Source of the DNA: Chara braunii
Lineage: Eukaryota; Streptophyta; Charophyceae; Charales; Characeae
Direction: 5' to 3'
Length of the DNA: 64,000 bases
Assembly (NCBI GenBank): GCA_003427395.1
Contig: BFEA01000099.1
Location: forward strand, 3,222,124-3,286,123
The position numbers and the translations under genes were made by a program. Of this stretch, positions 21,130 to 31,811 are shown piece after piece. The notes beneath the pieces were generated by a model. It did no database searches, was not told where the DNA came from, and saw nothing but the letters and a program-made list of their open reading frames with translations. Position 1 is the stretch's first letter. Each line of letters starts with the position of its first letter.

Positions 21130-21592
21130 ATATGGGGAACCCCGTAGCAGCCACAAACGTGTTCACGAGAGAACATGCGGGGGCTGCTGCCGACCTGCCT
21201 GAAGGTGGGCGATACCGGTTGGGGGAAGGGGACAGCCGGTAGGTATCATCAGGGACCATGCCAACAGGACCAATCCCTGTGCCTCGCCTCAGGTGGTGGT
21301 CCCCCCCCCTACGAACATCAGCAGATTCGGCTCAATGCCGGTTGGGGGATCCGGTGTTCTATCTCTACCTTCTTCCCACGAATACAACGTACGGTCATTA
21401 TAGCTGTGCATTTGAGGAAAGAGGCATCTTTCCGTCTAGATATAGCTATAATGACGGTACGTTGTATTCGGGGGAAGAAGGTAGCTGGCAGGCGCCAAGC
21501 ATGCCCAGGAAGGTACATGAGCCCAATGGGGATTGAACCCACAACCTCCTGAATGCCACTTGTGTGCCTTACCAACTGAGTTAGGCCGCTGG
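21130..21592 (-). mobile_element. tRNA-derived SINE, copy 2 (interrupted by a MITE)
   Basis: Minus-strand head CTAACTCAGTTGGTAAGGC and GGGTTCAATCCCC, with body and terminal ACGGGGTTCCCC as in copy 1. The body is split by the hairpin element at 21368-21481. Lacks a clear A tail. Confidence 0.85.
21368..21481. mobile_element. Hairpin MITE, family A, inserted in a SINE
   Basis: 114 bp, ends CCTTCTTCCCACGAATACAA and its mirror CCTTCTTCCCCCGAATACAA, continuing as CGTACSGTCATTATAGCT on both arms. It is flanked by TA on each side. Removing the element plus one TA restores the sequence found in the sister SINE (CCACCTAGAGATA), so TA is the target duplication. That pattern is typical of Tc1/mariner-related MITEs. 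Confidence 0.9.
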
Positions 21593-22002
21593 ATGTCTTC
21601 ATAATTCACTATACTGGTTGGCTGATGTATTTTATTTTATTTTTTAATTTACAAATGCGAAACTTTTTTTTTTTTTTTTTTTTCTATATTCTTCTCTCAA
21701 CGTCTGTTTTTTTGCCTTTCACTACCTACTCCGAAGGCTATCTAGAGGGGACCCCTGCAAGCATAGTTTCCTCTCACTGTGAAGGGGAGGGAGATTTCAT
21801 GTTGCCCCTTGCCCCTAATGTTTAGGGTATAGGGTTGGGGCCGCCAGTTGGGGTCTGGCTAACACAAAGACCGAGACCTGCCTGTAGCTGCGCCTCCCTT
21901 TTTCATCGTTCCCCACCCCTCATCCAGCAAAACTTTTATTACAACGGTTGGCTGATTTTCACGGCTCTACTGGGCTCGAGTTTAATTAACTCAGGTTGAC
22001 CG

Positions 22003-22200
22003 CCTGAATAGAACGCGCCGCAATTCTTGCCGAATACGGAGTGAAAGATGTAGCAAATACACAGCTATAAAGGTCAGTTGGTTGGCTGATTTTCATGGCT
22101 CTACTAGTTATAGCTCAGGTCTCTTTGTCTTCACTTGAATAGAACGACTGGTAATTATTGCCGTACTTGGACTGAAAGTTGCACCAAATACTGTTTTAAG
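22003..22200. repeat. Two decayed halves of MITE family A
   Basis: GAATAGAACGCGCCGCAATT and GAATAGAACGACTGGTAATT, each followed by GAGTGAAAGATGTAGC / GACTGAAAGTTGCACC and AAATAC, resemble one arm plus core of the hairpin family. GGTTGGCTGATTTTCAYGGCTCTACT precedes both, indicating a duplicated block of about 120 bp. Confidence 0.45.
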
Positions 22201-22529
22201 AAAAGGCCAGTAGGAAGCAGAAAAGATGAGGTAACGAAAAAAAAAGAAAAAAAGAAAAGACGAGGTAGGTAGGGGTGGGTCCTGTGAGCACCCATTAAAA
22301 AAAAAAAAGAAAAAAAAAAAGAAAAAAAAAAAGGAGCCAGTTGGATGGTCGTGAGGATGAACACATCATTCATGCGTGTTCACACGTTGAATGCCGTACG
22401 CACACACACACACACGACAGCAGCGGCATGTCCTATATTGTAGTACGAGATTTCGCTGAGAGGCTGTAGGGGCATGCCCCTACTCTGGTGTGGGTGACGT
22501 GTGAATCTTGTACGAATGATGTGGTTATT

Positions 22530-23190
22530 TACACCACCAACCAACTGGCCTAGCTTATTAGCTGAGGTACAAGAATGGTATGGCAATGTACACCCCCAGC
22601 CAATTGGCCTAGCTCAGTCGGTACACGAAGGGTATGGTAATTTACACCACCTACCAAACTGGCCTAGCTCAGCTGGTACACCCCTCAGCTTAGCAAGCGG
22701 CCTGCGGTCTTCCCCCGAACATAACACACCCTAAAAATGAACGTATACAAGCTATATTTCCGGTCAGGTACAGCCAAAATTAGGGTGCATCGTGTTCGGG
22801 GGAAGACGGTAGCTCAACTGGCTAGGCACTCCAGTGGCGTACACGAATAATGTGGGGGTAATTACACCACCAACAAACTGGCCTTGCTCAGTCGGTACAC
22901 ACCTAGGCACGCAAGTGCCATTCAGGAGGTAGGTCGTGGGTTGGATCCCCGCTGACCATCAACCAACTGGCCTGGCTCAGTTCGTACACCCCTCCGCAGC
23001 CAAGCAAGCGGGCTAGCTCAGTTGGTTAGGCACGCAAGTGGCATTCGGGAGGTCGTGGGTTCGATCCGTGCTGACGACCAACGAACTGGGCTTGCTCAGT
23101 TGGTACACCCCTCAGCAGCTAAGCAAGCAGGCTAGCTCATTGGTTAGGCACGCAAGTGGCATTCAGGAAGTTGTAGGGTCGGGTGCCAAC
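22530..23190 (+). repeat. Array of tRNA-like A-box units
   Basis: ACTGGCCTAGCTCAGTYGGTAC recurs near 22546, 22602, 22659, 22877, 22964 and 23083, with CTAGCTCAGTTGGTTAGGC variants at 23012 and 23132. Two to three units also have a B box (GTGGGTTCGATCC at about 23054). Acceptor arms do not pair, so none is a tRNA gene; these are SINE-head derivatives in tandem, spaced 57 to about 120 bp. Confidence 0.7.
22703..22811. mobile_element. Hairpin MITE, family A, inside the A-box array
   Basis: Left GGTCTTCCCCCGAACATAAC, right mirror CCGTCTTCCCCCGAACACGA, then CACCCTAA on both arms. About 105 bp with TA on the right side. Closely resembles the copy at 7844. Confidence 0.8.
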
Positions 23191-23339
23191 CAACTGGGAT
23201 AGTTGGCTTGCTCCCCTCTTCCGTATCGGTAGGTAGGGTCTTTGGTCATCACGGGTGTGCGTGTGTGTGTGTGGGTTGTGTTGTGTGGGAGCGTGCTGGC
23301 CATAGATATTGCTGTTACTCGATGGGGCTGCTGGACGTA

Positions 23340-23820
23340 GGTGGAAGGAGGCACAGCTACTGGCAAAATGCTCGTGGGGGAAGTAGGTGCGAGGTCGCAA
23401 CTTGAATGGGAGGTGCAGCTACTGGCAAAAATGCTTGCGCCACTGGTGGCACCATCCTGCTCCCTGACCACCGCCAATTAAGGTGGTGGGCAACATGCAT
23501 CCCTGTAATTGTGTGAGGTCGCAATGCTTGCAGGTGTCCGGGCAGGATGCGTCCCTGAAATTGTGCGAGGTCGCAATGCTTGCAGGGGTCCCCTGTATAG
23601 CCCTTGTGGTAGAACATACAGCGTACATCCTGAACTGCTGAAAAACAGACCTGAGTTCCAACTCCTCTTAGTGTAGAGTACAATACTACAACACCATTGT
23701 CATTAGCTATTTGGTGGTGAGATGATGGGTTTCGAACTCCTCTGAGAGTATAGTAGAACGCGTGGGTTGTAAAATAGTACAGTGTCATTAGCTATCTGGT
23801 GGTTAGATGATGGGTCAATT
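23340..23820. repeat. Three successive short direct duplications
   Basis: GCAGCTACTGGCAAAA (about 23353 and 23414), GAGGTCGCAATGCTTGCAGG (about 23516 and 23567) and TCATTAGCTATYTGGTGGT (about 23699 and 23788) each occur twice. Confidence 0.7.
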
Positions 23821-24585
23821 ATTTCACTAGGGCGAAAGGGAGTCTTATGTACTGATGGTTTTGACGAAGATTTCCGAAAAGACGAACGACAATGGCCTAG
23901 TTAAACATGCCAATCGCTTGTCTCTCGCCCTCGGGGGAGGGGTGGGGGAAGGGTGGAAAGCGTGAAAGACATGTGAATGAATGGCAAATGGAATCAGGCC
24001 ATGCCATGCAACTGACCAAAAGTGCCAAATGAGAATGAATCTTGGCCTAAAACATGGAAAGGTACGCAGCCATGGCTCGTCTTTTGTGCATTTGACAAGT
24101 GGTGGGCCCAGGTGCGTTATTACTCGCAATTCATGACGTACGGTGTCATGTATGTCTCAGATCCCAGCGGTTATGTCTGGAATGGGGAAAGTCTTGTCGG
24201 GACTGCAGTTGTGTTGGCAGTGCGAATGCCGTAGCTGGAATATATGTAGGGTGCTCCAGTACTGACCACGTGCACGGAAGACAAAAATTGTTTGTGGCGG
24301 TGTATGGTGGAAACTTCATTCTCATTTTGCACATTTGGTGAATGGTGGAGCGAGTTCCATAATCGAAAGAGCGAAGGTTAAAAATAGACAGTCTGTACGA
24401 AAAATAGCGCGGTGAGAATGCACAATGCGCACTTTGGTCTACCTACGCGTTCTGGGCCTTGCTACACCACTCATGAACTGTGCAAAATGAGAATAAATCC
24501 TTGGCTTAAGCACCAAAATATACAGACTGCCATCATTTTTGTTTATTTTTTTCAAGTTTTCCTTTGAATCCCTCTCTCAATTGAT

Positions 24586-24691
24586 CTATGTACTCATCTA
24601 TCTCATCCTCTCTGTAGACTATGTATAGTATGGGGGAACTATGTACTCATCTATCTCATCCTCTCTGTAGACTATGTATAGTATGGGGGAA
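24586..24691. repeat. 53-bp exact tandem duplication
   Basis: CTATGTACTCATCTATCTCA through TAGTATGGGGGAA occurs twice in succession, starting at 24586 and 24639. It immediately borders a tRNA-like SINE unit. Confidence 0.9.
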
Positions 24692-24699
24692 CAACAACC

Positions 24700-25105
24700 A
24701 ACCGGGATCTCTCCGCAGACCATTTTGGGCGGGGAGGGGGGGATGCACCACAGCAGCGGTGCGAGAGCAAGGCTGTACCAGCCCCTCATCACGGTGACGC
24801 GGGGTGGGCAGGCGTTGCTGATGGGGGAAACTGCCCGTGCTCGTTGCAAGCACTATGGCCGCTCGCTGCATTGCCCTCTACCCAATATCGTTGCTGCATG
24901 GCAACCAACAACATCATTGGCGGCATGATCAACCACGGTCCGGGACTCCTGGCAATGCTGGCTTGGGGGGCCAATGGGTTATCTCTTGCCGGTAGAGCAC
25001 CAACAAACTTGGCCAGGCACATACGTGAGATCGATGGGGATTGAACCCATGACGTCCTGAATGCAACAACATCAGATTCTGTGCTTTACCAACTGGGCTA
25101 GGCCC
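24700..25105 (-). mobile_element. tRNA-derived SINE, divergent subfamily
   Basis: On the minus strand a head CCTAGCCCAGTTGGTAAAGC and a B box, GGGTTCAATCCCCATCG, is followed by a ~300-bp body different from the other SINEs. The acceptor ends do not pair, so it is not a tRNA gene. Confidence 0.6.
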
Positions 25106-25194
25106 GCAGGCACATCCGTCCGCATGTTTTCTGTCATTTCAATCACACGTTTTTTTTCAAAATTATCCAGTGAAAAGAAAAAGAAAGGGATCCA

Positions 25195-25640
25195 GCGGCC
25201 TAACTCAGTTGGTAAGGCGCGCAACTGGCATTCAGGAGGTCATGGGTTCAATCCCAATGGCCCTCGCGTACCTTCCTGTGCAAGCTTGGTGCCTGCCACC
25301 TGGAGATAGGTCGTTGGTACCCCCAAGTGGCATTTAGCAGAGACTGCCGATGTTCATATGGGGAGGCGAGCGGAGGGGAGGCACAGCGACTGGCCCCTGG
25401 CCAGTATCGCCCACCTCCTGCAGCCACCGGCTGACCGCTGACAGTGTCGCCCACCTTCTGTAGCAGGTATCGCTCCTGCTGATGGGTGCAGCTCCGGTAT
25501 GTTCCCTCGTTGGAGGCTGGAGCATGGATGTGGCTGCTGCGGGGTTCCCCGTAGTACTACAATGACAATATGATAGGCCTGAAAGGCAGTCCTGTCCAGA
25601 TTCGACAGGTAATTGAAATCAAAAAGAAAGGGGGAAAATA
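25195..25640 (+). mobile_element. tRNA-derived SINE, copy 3
   Basis: Plus-strand head GGCCTAACTCAGTTGGTAAG and GGGTTCAATCCCAATGG, body CTGGCCAGTATCGCCCACC, terminal GGGGTTCCCCGTAGTA and GGCCTGAAAGGCAG, then an A-rich end near 25620. Same family as 20441-20838. It supplies the uninterrupted version of the site occupied by the MITE in copy 2. Confidence 0.85.
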
Positions 25641-26062
25641 AAATATCCAATATGAGGGTGGGGATCTCACATTATTCCCTGAATTAATGGGAGGCAATGG
25701 GAGCATTACACAGCTTCAAGTTGGCTTATCATCAGACCGAATACCACTCTTTTGCTCAAACAAGTGCATTCTCATCGGACCAAATAGCGCTCTTTTGCTC
25801 CTCCATCTTGTACCAACAGTGTGAGAATGACTGGTGAACAAGACCCCCCCTTTACCGTACACTACTCCTACATCCCACCTACTCCCTACTACATGGGCCT
25901 CTCTGCCCCAGTTGGAGTCTGAGAACTCCGCATCCACCCCCCCAGCCACCTGGCCCCACACGCACTCTAATCTTGGCCTACTGTTGCACTACGAAGAGAA
26001 TGAACCAGTTTAACCCTGACCGATTGTCCTGACTATTTTGACGCTGACCGAGGATCCTGGTC

Positions 26063-26260
26063 GTCAGCTAGACTACATACTGCAGAAAGGAACGGACCAA
26101 GGGCCCAGGGCTACCCACCCTTCTACTGACCAATCTAACCACCTTGAAGTCAGCTAGACTACACTGGCACTCTCCTATCATACTGCAGAGAGGGACGGAC
26201 CGAGGGCCCAGCTCTACCCACCCTTCTACTGACCAATCTAACCACCTTGAAGTTTCTGAG
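26063..26260. repeat. ~86-105-bp direct duplication
   Basis: GTCAGCTAGACTACA, ACTGCAGARAGG, GGGCCCAGSGCTACCC and CTGACCAATCTAACCACCTT occur in the same order twice. The second copy has an extra 19 bases. Confidence 0.8.
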
Positions 26261-27148
26261 ATCTCTTGTGCTGTGATCTGGGCCAGTTGATTGCCTCTGC
26301 ACGTTGTCTCCCTGAACCACTGCAAGCGCACCTGGCTGCTCCACAAAGAACCTTCTTAAACTAGTTGGCTTTCACCTGCGTTTTCACCCCATGGTACTTG
26401 CTGAGTCTGTCTGTCTCTTCTTTCTGCATTGAGTCTCTTATGTCCAGGTGATAGGAACTCCGTGAATGAGGTCATAGAGCTTTGTTGACCAAACCGACAT
26501 GGGCTGAGTAGGGCTAAAGGCTCTGACGACTCGCCTGACCCGTAGGACATGAACCCTCCCAAGGATCGGTACAGACCAGCGGGCTGCTCGGTGTGGCACA
26601 GTAGGCCCAAAAGCCGAGTTGTGGGCTGCACAACAAGTTGTCTAAGTCTTGAGAGGACTTGCTGATCACGTCGTCATGTTTGCGACGTTAAAGAATTTTT
26701 GAGGAGTTATGGGGGATCGGAGTTATTGGGGATCTCCTTAAATGCCTCCTGATCAGAGCTAAAGTCCTGTAGTGACAACCTAGGAATATGTCTAGACTAA
26801 CGACCATAGTTGACAGGGTTCTGAATCAGAGAGAAAGCCAGGTGGGATTGACCGTAGGTGCTGGGCATCTAGGTCTGGACTGTAAAGGACAGTGGTGGCA
26901 AAAGCTTCCATCGGCCGTGGTAACGTGGCTGGATCAAAGGGTAAGGCTCTGTGGTCCTTAGACAGTTAGTCAGTTAGTCAAGTGAGTAGATGAGGAGTGG
27001 GACAGTCATTGTCGTGCACCCGACACCATGCACGACTACCCTTTGTACGGTCTGTTCGTGGTTCTCCCTCTGGGGAACCCTTTGACATCTCCTTTTCCCC
27101 CTGGGGGTCCGGAACACTTTCACGTGTAGAGTAGACACCAGGGGTATA

Positions 27149-27322
27149 TGGATGGATGAGTTGGTCGCCGTTCCTGATTATGGGGTCACTGAGACCCAGT
27201 TAGTCAACCTGTTTTATCGTTCCATGCCCGAACCCTTGCGCGAGCCCTTCTTTGAGGGGAGTAGAGAGTCTACCATGACCTACGATACCTTGAGTAGGGA
27301 AGTGGTAGCATGTGAGGCCTAG
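27149..27322 (+). pseudogene. Ty3/Gypsy Gag fragment
   Basis: An open stretch of 57 codons with WMDELVAVPDYGVTETQLVN and PLREPFFEGS, resembling the end of the Retrotrans_gag domain, where structured Gag helices precede the nucleocapsid region. It ends in a stop after VVACEA. The preceding frame is not open, so the protein is incomplete. Confidence 0.6.
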
Positions 27323-27774
27323 TCCATGTCAGTTTCCACTTTCTGGCACAAGGACTTGGATAAGGGAAAAAAGTGGAAAGACCGTACTATCTTAGGTCAG
27401 GTTAAGGATAAGGATCACCTGATGAGGGTGGTATGGAAGAGGTCTCATATGATCAGATAGAATGGAGCCTCGAAGAGGATGATGGTAGTGTAGGTTAGGG
27501 GAAGACGTATGCTGCTCTCGCGGCTGAAGGGAGGCCGCAAGGAAAAGGGAGAGGCAAGGGCCAAGGGGGCCGGGCCTCTGGTGGTCGTGCACAGAGCGAT
27601 CAGGGGGTTGGTGGTAGAGGAGGTCGTCAAGCGCGAGGTAGGGGTCAAGGTCCCCCGCAAAACCGCTCTAGTTCTAATCGGTCACCTTATAGGAGAGGTG
27701 GATGGCACCCTGGTCTGCCACAGGGCAAACCTTGGGAAGATTTTGGCCTAGAACAAACAATTTGGCATAGGAGG

Positions 27775-27840
27775 ATCGATCAGGATCAGTGCATTTATTG
27801 CGGTGATCCTGGTCATATGATTAAATACTTCCCTAAGTGC
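27775..27840 (+). pseudogene. Gag zinc knuckle, last cysteine lost
   Basis: QDQCIYCGDPGHMIKYFPKC follows the CX2CX4HX4C spacing, but the fourth ligand is Phe instead of Cys. The alternative Cys three residues later breaks the spacing. This agrees with a dead nucleocapsid. Confidence 0.7.
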
Positions 27841-28064
27841 AGAGAGGCCCGATTTGCTGCACAGACAGCAAAAGGCAACCACCGGTAGGGGTCACAACTG
27901 CCCCCATCTCTACACCATGTGGAGAAGAGTGTGCGCACCACATAGAAACTCCCAAACCACATATGTCTATGGTAGAGGTTGTTGGCCAGTGCCTAGATAG
28001 TTGCCTTGAGACTGCTTGTGTTAGAGTCTCTCTAGGCACTTCCCTCACAGACATAGCAGAATAA

Positions 28065-28703
28065 TTGAAGAAAAGGATGCCTACCAGGGCCAAGATGAAG
28101 AAGGGACAACTAGTCTTAGTGGATGTAGAGATTTTTAGAGGCAGAGTAGGGGCCCTTATAGATAGTGGGGCTACACACAACTTTGCTAGTAGAAAGTCGC
28201 TGCAGAAGTTGAAGCTGGTTTTAAAGGTCCAAAAGTTGAAAAACCGTGTAGTTAGTATCCTCGCAGACAATCGCACTATGCGAGTTGAGGATTACGTAGA
28301 GGGAGTCCAGGCGTACTTTCGCCTAGTAAAGGATGAGAAGGTGGAGAAAGTCCTCCATTCCCTGACTCTCCTCGTAGATGACAGCCTCCCCTTCAATATG
28401 GTCATAGAAATGGACTGGGGAGAGGCAGCAGGAACCACACTCCACCTGAAAGAGCACGGGTGTAGGCTCCCTAGTCCAACAGGCGAAGTAAAGGCGACTC
28501 GTCTGTTTCATGTGTTAGGGGTAGACAACTCTTTGGCACATTGCTGCCTCAGTGCTCCCGCGTTCGCGGGATTGGTGAGGAGGGAACAATTGGAAGAACA
28601 TGTATTTCTAGCCTATTTTAGGACGATCACTGAGTATAAGGAAGAGAGACCCATAGACCCTGCTATTGCCAAGCTGCTGGAGGAGTTTACAGACTTAGCC
28701 TAA
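28065..28703 (+). CDS. Retropepsin-like aspartic protease and linker of a Ty3/Gypsy polyprotein
   Basis: 212 codons open. The catalytic motif LIDSGATHNFAS lies at residues 31-42 (Asp33-Ser-Gly), as in plant Ty3/Gypsy proteases. It is followed by a hydrophobic flap/psi-loop stretch with NMVIEMDWGEAAG, where the usual family motif is an I-L-G-M-D-W type strand. The C-terminal part is the protease-RT linker. It is a part of a polyprotein and not a free-standing gene; the Met start is only the first in the open frame. It retains its active-site motif although neighbouring parts are broken. Confidence 0.8.
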   Translation: MKKRMPTRAKMKKGQLVLVDVEIFRGRVGALIDSGATHNFASRKSLQKLKLVLKVQKLKNRVVSILADNRTMRVEDYVEGVQAYFRLVKDEKVEKVLHSLTLLVDDSLPFNMVIEMDWGEAAGTTLHLKEHGCRLPSPTGEVKATRLFHVLGVDNSLAHCCLSAPAFAGLVRREQLEEHVFLAYFRTITEYKEERPIDPAIAKLLEEFTDLA

Positions 28704-29038
28704 GCCGTCAACAGGAGTAGTACCGCGACCAATCCAGCATCGCATAGAGATAGAGTCTGGCATTAGGCCTCCTAAGGGTGTTGTGTACACAATGTCCCCA
28801 AGGGAGTTAGAGGAGTTGCATACGCAATTGGACGGGCTCCTTGAAAAGGGTTGGATTAGGCCCAGTTCGTCTCCATTCGAGCACCTGTTCTTTTTGTCCC
28901 GAAGAAGGAGGTCGAGTTGCGCATATGCATAGACTATAGAGGTCTTAATGCGATTACTGTGAAGAATGCTGAACCACTGCCCCGTATAGATGACTTGTTG
29001 GATCGGGTGCATGGCTGCAAATATTTCTCGAAAATAGA
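28704..29038 (+). pseudogene. Ty3/Gypsy reverse transcriptase, N-terminal fragment
   Basis: After a stop and frame change the trace reads [20 protein letters not shown], then (new frame) [40 protein letters not shown] and ID. These are the fingers motifs of Ty3/Gypsy RT. The catalytic YxDD region is missing because the sequence stops at the poly(T) of the inserted LINE. One frameshift lies near 28890. Confidence 0.8.
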
Positions 29039-29072
29039 CTTTTTTTTTTTTTTTTTGTAAACGCACCCGTTC

Positions 29073-29110
29073 GTGCTAGTGGTGCTGGTAAGAGCAGACA
29101 CCGCTAGCAC
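29073..29110 (-). other. LINE 3'-end hairpin (copy in LINE 1)
   Basis: GTGCTAGTGGTG and CACCGCTAGCAC pair over 12 bp with one G-T pair around a 14-base loop, just before the A tail of the LINE. A hairpin with a different stem sequence occurs in the same position in the tails at 38841 and 39813. Confidence 0.65.
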
Positions 29111-29991
29111 ATGGGGAGGGCTCCATCTATTGGTGGGGAGTAGCACCTGCTGGAAACCGGGTCCAGCGTCCCTTACATAGACAGAGTTCAAATCACATTG
29201 AATCGCATCAGGAAAAAAAGTGTGGTACATTCATGCCAGCATTGATTACCCTGGGGCCCAGGAGATTGACTGAGCAGGAGGTTGGGAGGGGGGAACCTCT
29301 TCACCCTGAACCTGGTGTCAGATATCTGCTATCCCATCCTAGTTCCTCCCACTCCCTGCCTTTGAAGTACAATGCTGCTGGCCCCCTTTTTGTGTTTTTT
29401 ACATAATCAGATGAAGTGGGTCTAGCGTCCCGCCCTGATCTGTCCTTCGACAAGAAAAACGTGGCTTCTGTTCCCCAACCAATCCACACCCACAACTTTT
29501 TCTCATCCGGCAGATGTCATAACCAACCTGCATTTGACAACAATAAGCCATCCTCTCTTGCCCCTGCCGTATGAGGTTACCCGTCCTACCCTGTATTGCC
29601 CGTTCAGTCTACTCCATACCATTGCATGTCCATCATCGCCAGCTGCTGTGGTGGGAAGGGGTTGGGAAATTTTGTGGCGGGTCACAGTGGGGTCGCCTGA
29701 CCCATAGTAGTCCAATCTTTGAACCAGATATGGTAGTCCTTCCTGAATTCCTCATGGTTGCCTTCCTGGGCAGGCTTGCCCTCCCTCGAACAGATGCGGT
29801 GCAGCCCCCACTTTCACTGCCCAACCAGTCTCTAGAAAATTGGTGGATTGCTTTTGTTACATCCTTTGCTGAATGATATGAATCAAGTCGGATTTTAGTT
29901 TTTTGCCAGTGGACCAGGAGTTCATGTTGAATGTATTGCCTTATCATATCTGTTGACTCTTCCCCAATTATGCGGATCCCTTCCATAGCAT

Positions 29992-30483
29992 CTATGCAAT
30001 GTTTCCTCTAGAGGCCCAGAGGGTCGACACGACCGCTCTCCTTCCTAACACGAACATATTGTTTTCAAAGGTATTGTCAGTGGGGGAGGACCATGCCTCG
30101 CATAATATGGCCCCCCAATTCCATGGCCATCGAGATTCAATGCCCAATAGGGTCCAGATTCTATCCCACCACCGCCATGTGAGAACAGCCCCTGGGCACT
30201 GCATGAAGACGTGCTCTATGGTTTCAGGATTCTGCCGGGGGGGGGGAAAGGCAGTGTGGCATGACTTGCACCACGGTAATGCCTGCCCCGTTTGTTCCAG
30301 GTATGTGCGATCTATCAACCAGTTATTGGTGGACAGGCAGCGGTGTTCTATCTGCCATGAGAGAGAGGCCATCTTAGCAGGCCTAGACCTTGTGGCGGTG
30401 AACCACCGGATCGAGCGTATTGCCTCAATCCCTACATTCAAGTGAGATCTCCATCGGGCCTTTACTATTTCTTTTATGTTCAC
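29992..30483 (-). pseudogene. LINE zf-RVT domain
   Basis: Contains KMASLSWQIEHRCLSTNNWL, CKSCHTAFPPPRQNPETIEH and FMQCPGAVLTWRWWDRIW, the CX2C...H...C pattern of the zf-RVT zinc-binding region at the C-terminus of L1-type reverse transcriptases. The same segments occur in the 42.1-42.9 kb LINE. It continues after frame changes to about 29633. Confidence 0.8.
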
Positions 30484-30489
30484 CTTTGG

Positions 30490-31811
30490 TCATAGTAAGC
30501 GATACGTGGCCTTCACCGAGAGGGTGTGCAGTTTTGGGATCGTTCCTGACCTGGATTTTCGCATGGGGATCCACTGCCATTCGTCGGGGTCAAAGGGTAG
30601 CTCCATCACGGGGGTGTTTGACTGATATGCAATCCAAACATCCGTATCCCGTAGCACACGTATCGTGTGGAGGTCTGCTGTTCTCCACCATCTAATTACA
30701 TCTGGGCGGCACCGTGTGAGTTTATTTTCCTTGTCCAGGTGGAAGAGGTTTACCAATGTTTCGTCTGTTCTTACCTCCACCACATTGCCTACACTCTCCG
30801 GATCCCCCGGGGCAGCTACCCAGTCTCCTTCCATTAGTCGTGGCCCTCTGCGCAGGATGCGCACCCAGTCCAGGGGGACTGCAAAGGTCAACAATTCGAT
30901 GTTCTCCTCAATCTTGTGGCAGTGCTTTAGTATGTTTCTCAGTTGTGGCCCCGTTTTCCAGTCTCCCACTTCTGTGTCCCATATGTCTTTTATTCGGATT
31001 ATGCCTTTTTTGACCCAACTATTCCACGGAGTGTCCGAGCTGCGATACACCCTACAGTGTCGATCCGTTATCCTCCTATTCTCGAACAGAGGCTGCCGCA
31101 TCACCTCCTCCCAGTTGGTTGGTGGGGGATAGTCAGGTAGGGGGAGTTGGCGCCGAAGCGGGTCTAGAAGTCGTCTCTGACCAGATCCGAACGGGCTGTG
31201 TCTCGAGGTGAGTCTCGCTCTATACGAGGGCTCCGTGGCACATACCAAAAGCGGTCCTCCACCCATGTCAAAGGCCTTACTCCGCGAGGTGCCTACGGGG
31301 CAAGTCTGGCTATTTGTTCCAGCGCCAGGGGCTGCCATGGGAGGTGCTTAGTAAAAAGTAATGTCCTAACCGATTGGACAGTTAATGCTGTGATCTGGGT
31401 ATCCGGGTCTAGAATCCCCAGGCCCCCTTTGTCCTTGGGTTGGATCACCGATGACCAAGCTACCCTGTTAATAACATTCAAAAGATCGCCATTACCTCTC
31501 CATAGCAGGGCCGTCAATTGTCGTTTTAACGATCGGACAACCTCTTTGCTGAGAGTCCAAATTGGAGATTTATACCACAAGGCCGTTAACACTACACTAT
31601 TGATCGCAAGCGCTCTGCCGATAAGGGAGGTGTGTCGGTCGTTCTCGTTGGCTAATGTTTCTAGAGCCGGCTTAAGGATCCACTCATCATTCGATGCAGG
31701 CTTGCCTAATGCCGTCAATTTAATTCTGAGCACTTGACCGAAGCCGTGTCCGGGAGCCATTTGACCGGTGGTAGCTCCGGCGGGCGCACCCCTTGATGGT
31801 GGATCCACCAC
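30490..31811 (-). pseudogene. LINE RT connection region (two overlapping frames)
   Basis: 31293-31811 carries ALWYKSPIWTLSKEVVRSLK and SSVIQPKDKGGLGILDPDTQ, and 30490-31338 carries NILKHCHKIEENIELL and PKLHTLSVKATYRLL. All have counterparts at 41126-41719 and 42089-42299 in the other LINE. A frameshift near 31300 separates the two. Confidence 0.75.

Larger units (their letters stand above)
26640..29038 (+). mobile_element. Decayed Ty3/Gypsy retrotransposon (gag-protease-RT part)
   Basis: Ordered remains on the plus strand: a Gag segment (27149), a zinc knuckle (27790), an aspartic protease (28065) and the start of reverse transcriptase (28704). Frames are interrupted by stops and shifts. The RT is cut at 29038, where the poly(A) end of a minus-strand LINE begins. 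LTRs are not visible. The left limit is approximate; 26.64-27.1 kb has no clear coding signal. Confidence 0.75.

Noticed and set aside
23008-23079. tRNA gene
   Set aside because: A and B boxes are good, but the acceptor arm does not pair and the same head is repeated in tandem and in SINEs.
25030-25112. tRNA gene on the minus strand
   Set aside because: Acceptor ends do not pair and a SINE-like body follows.
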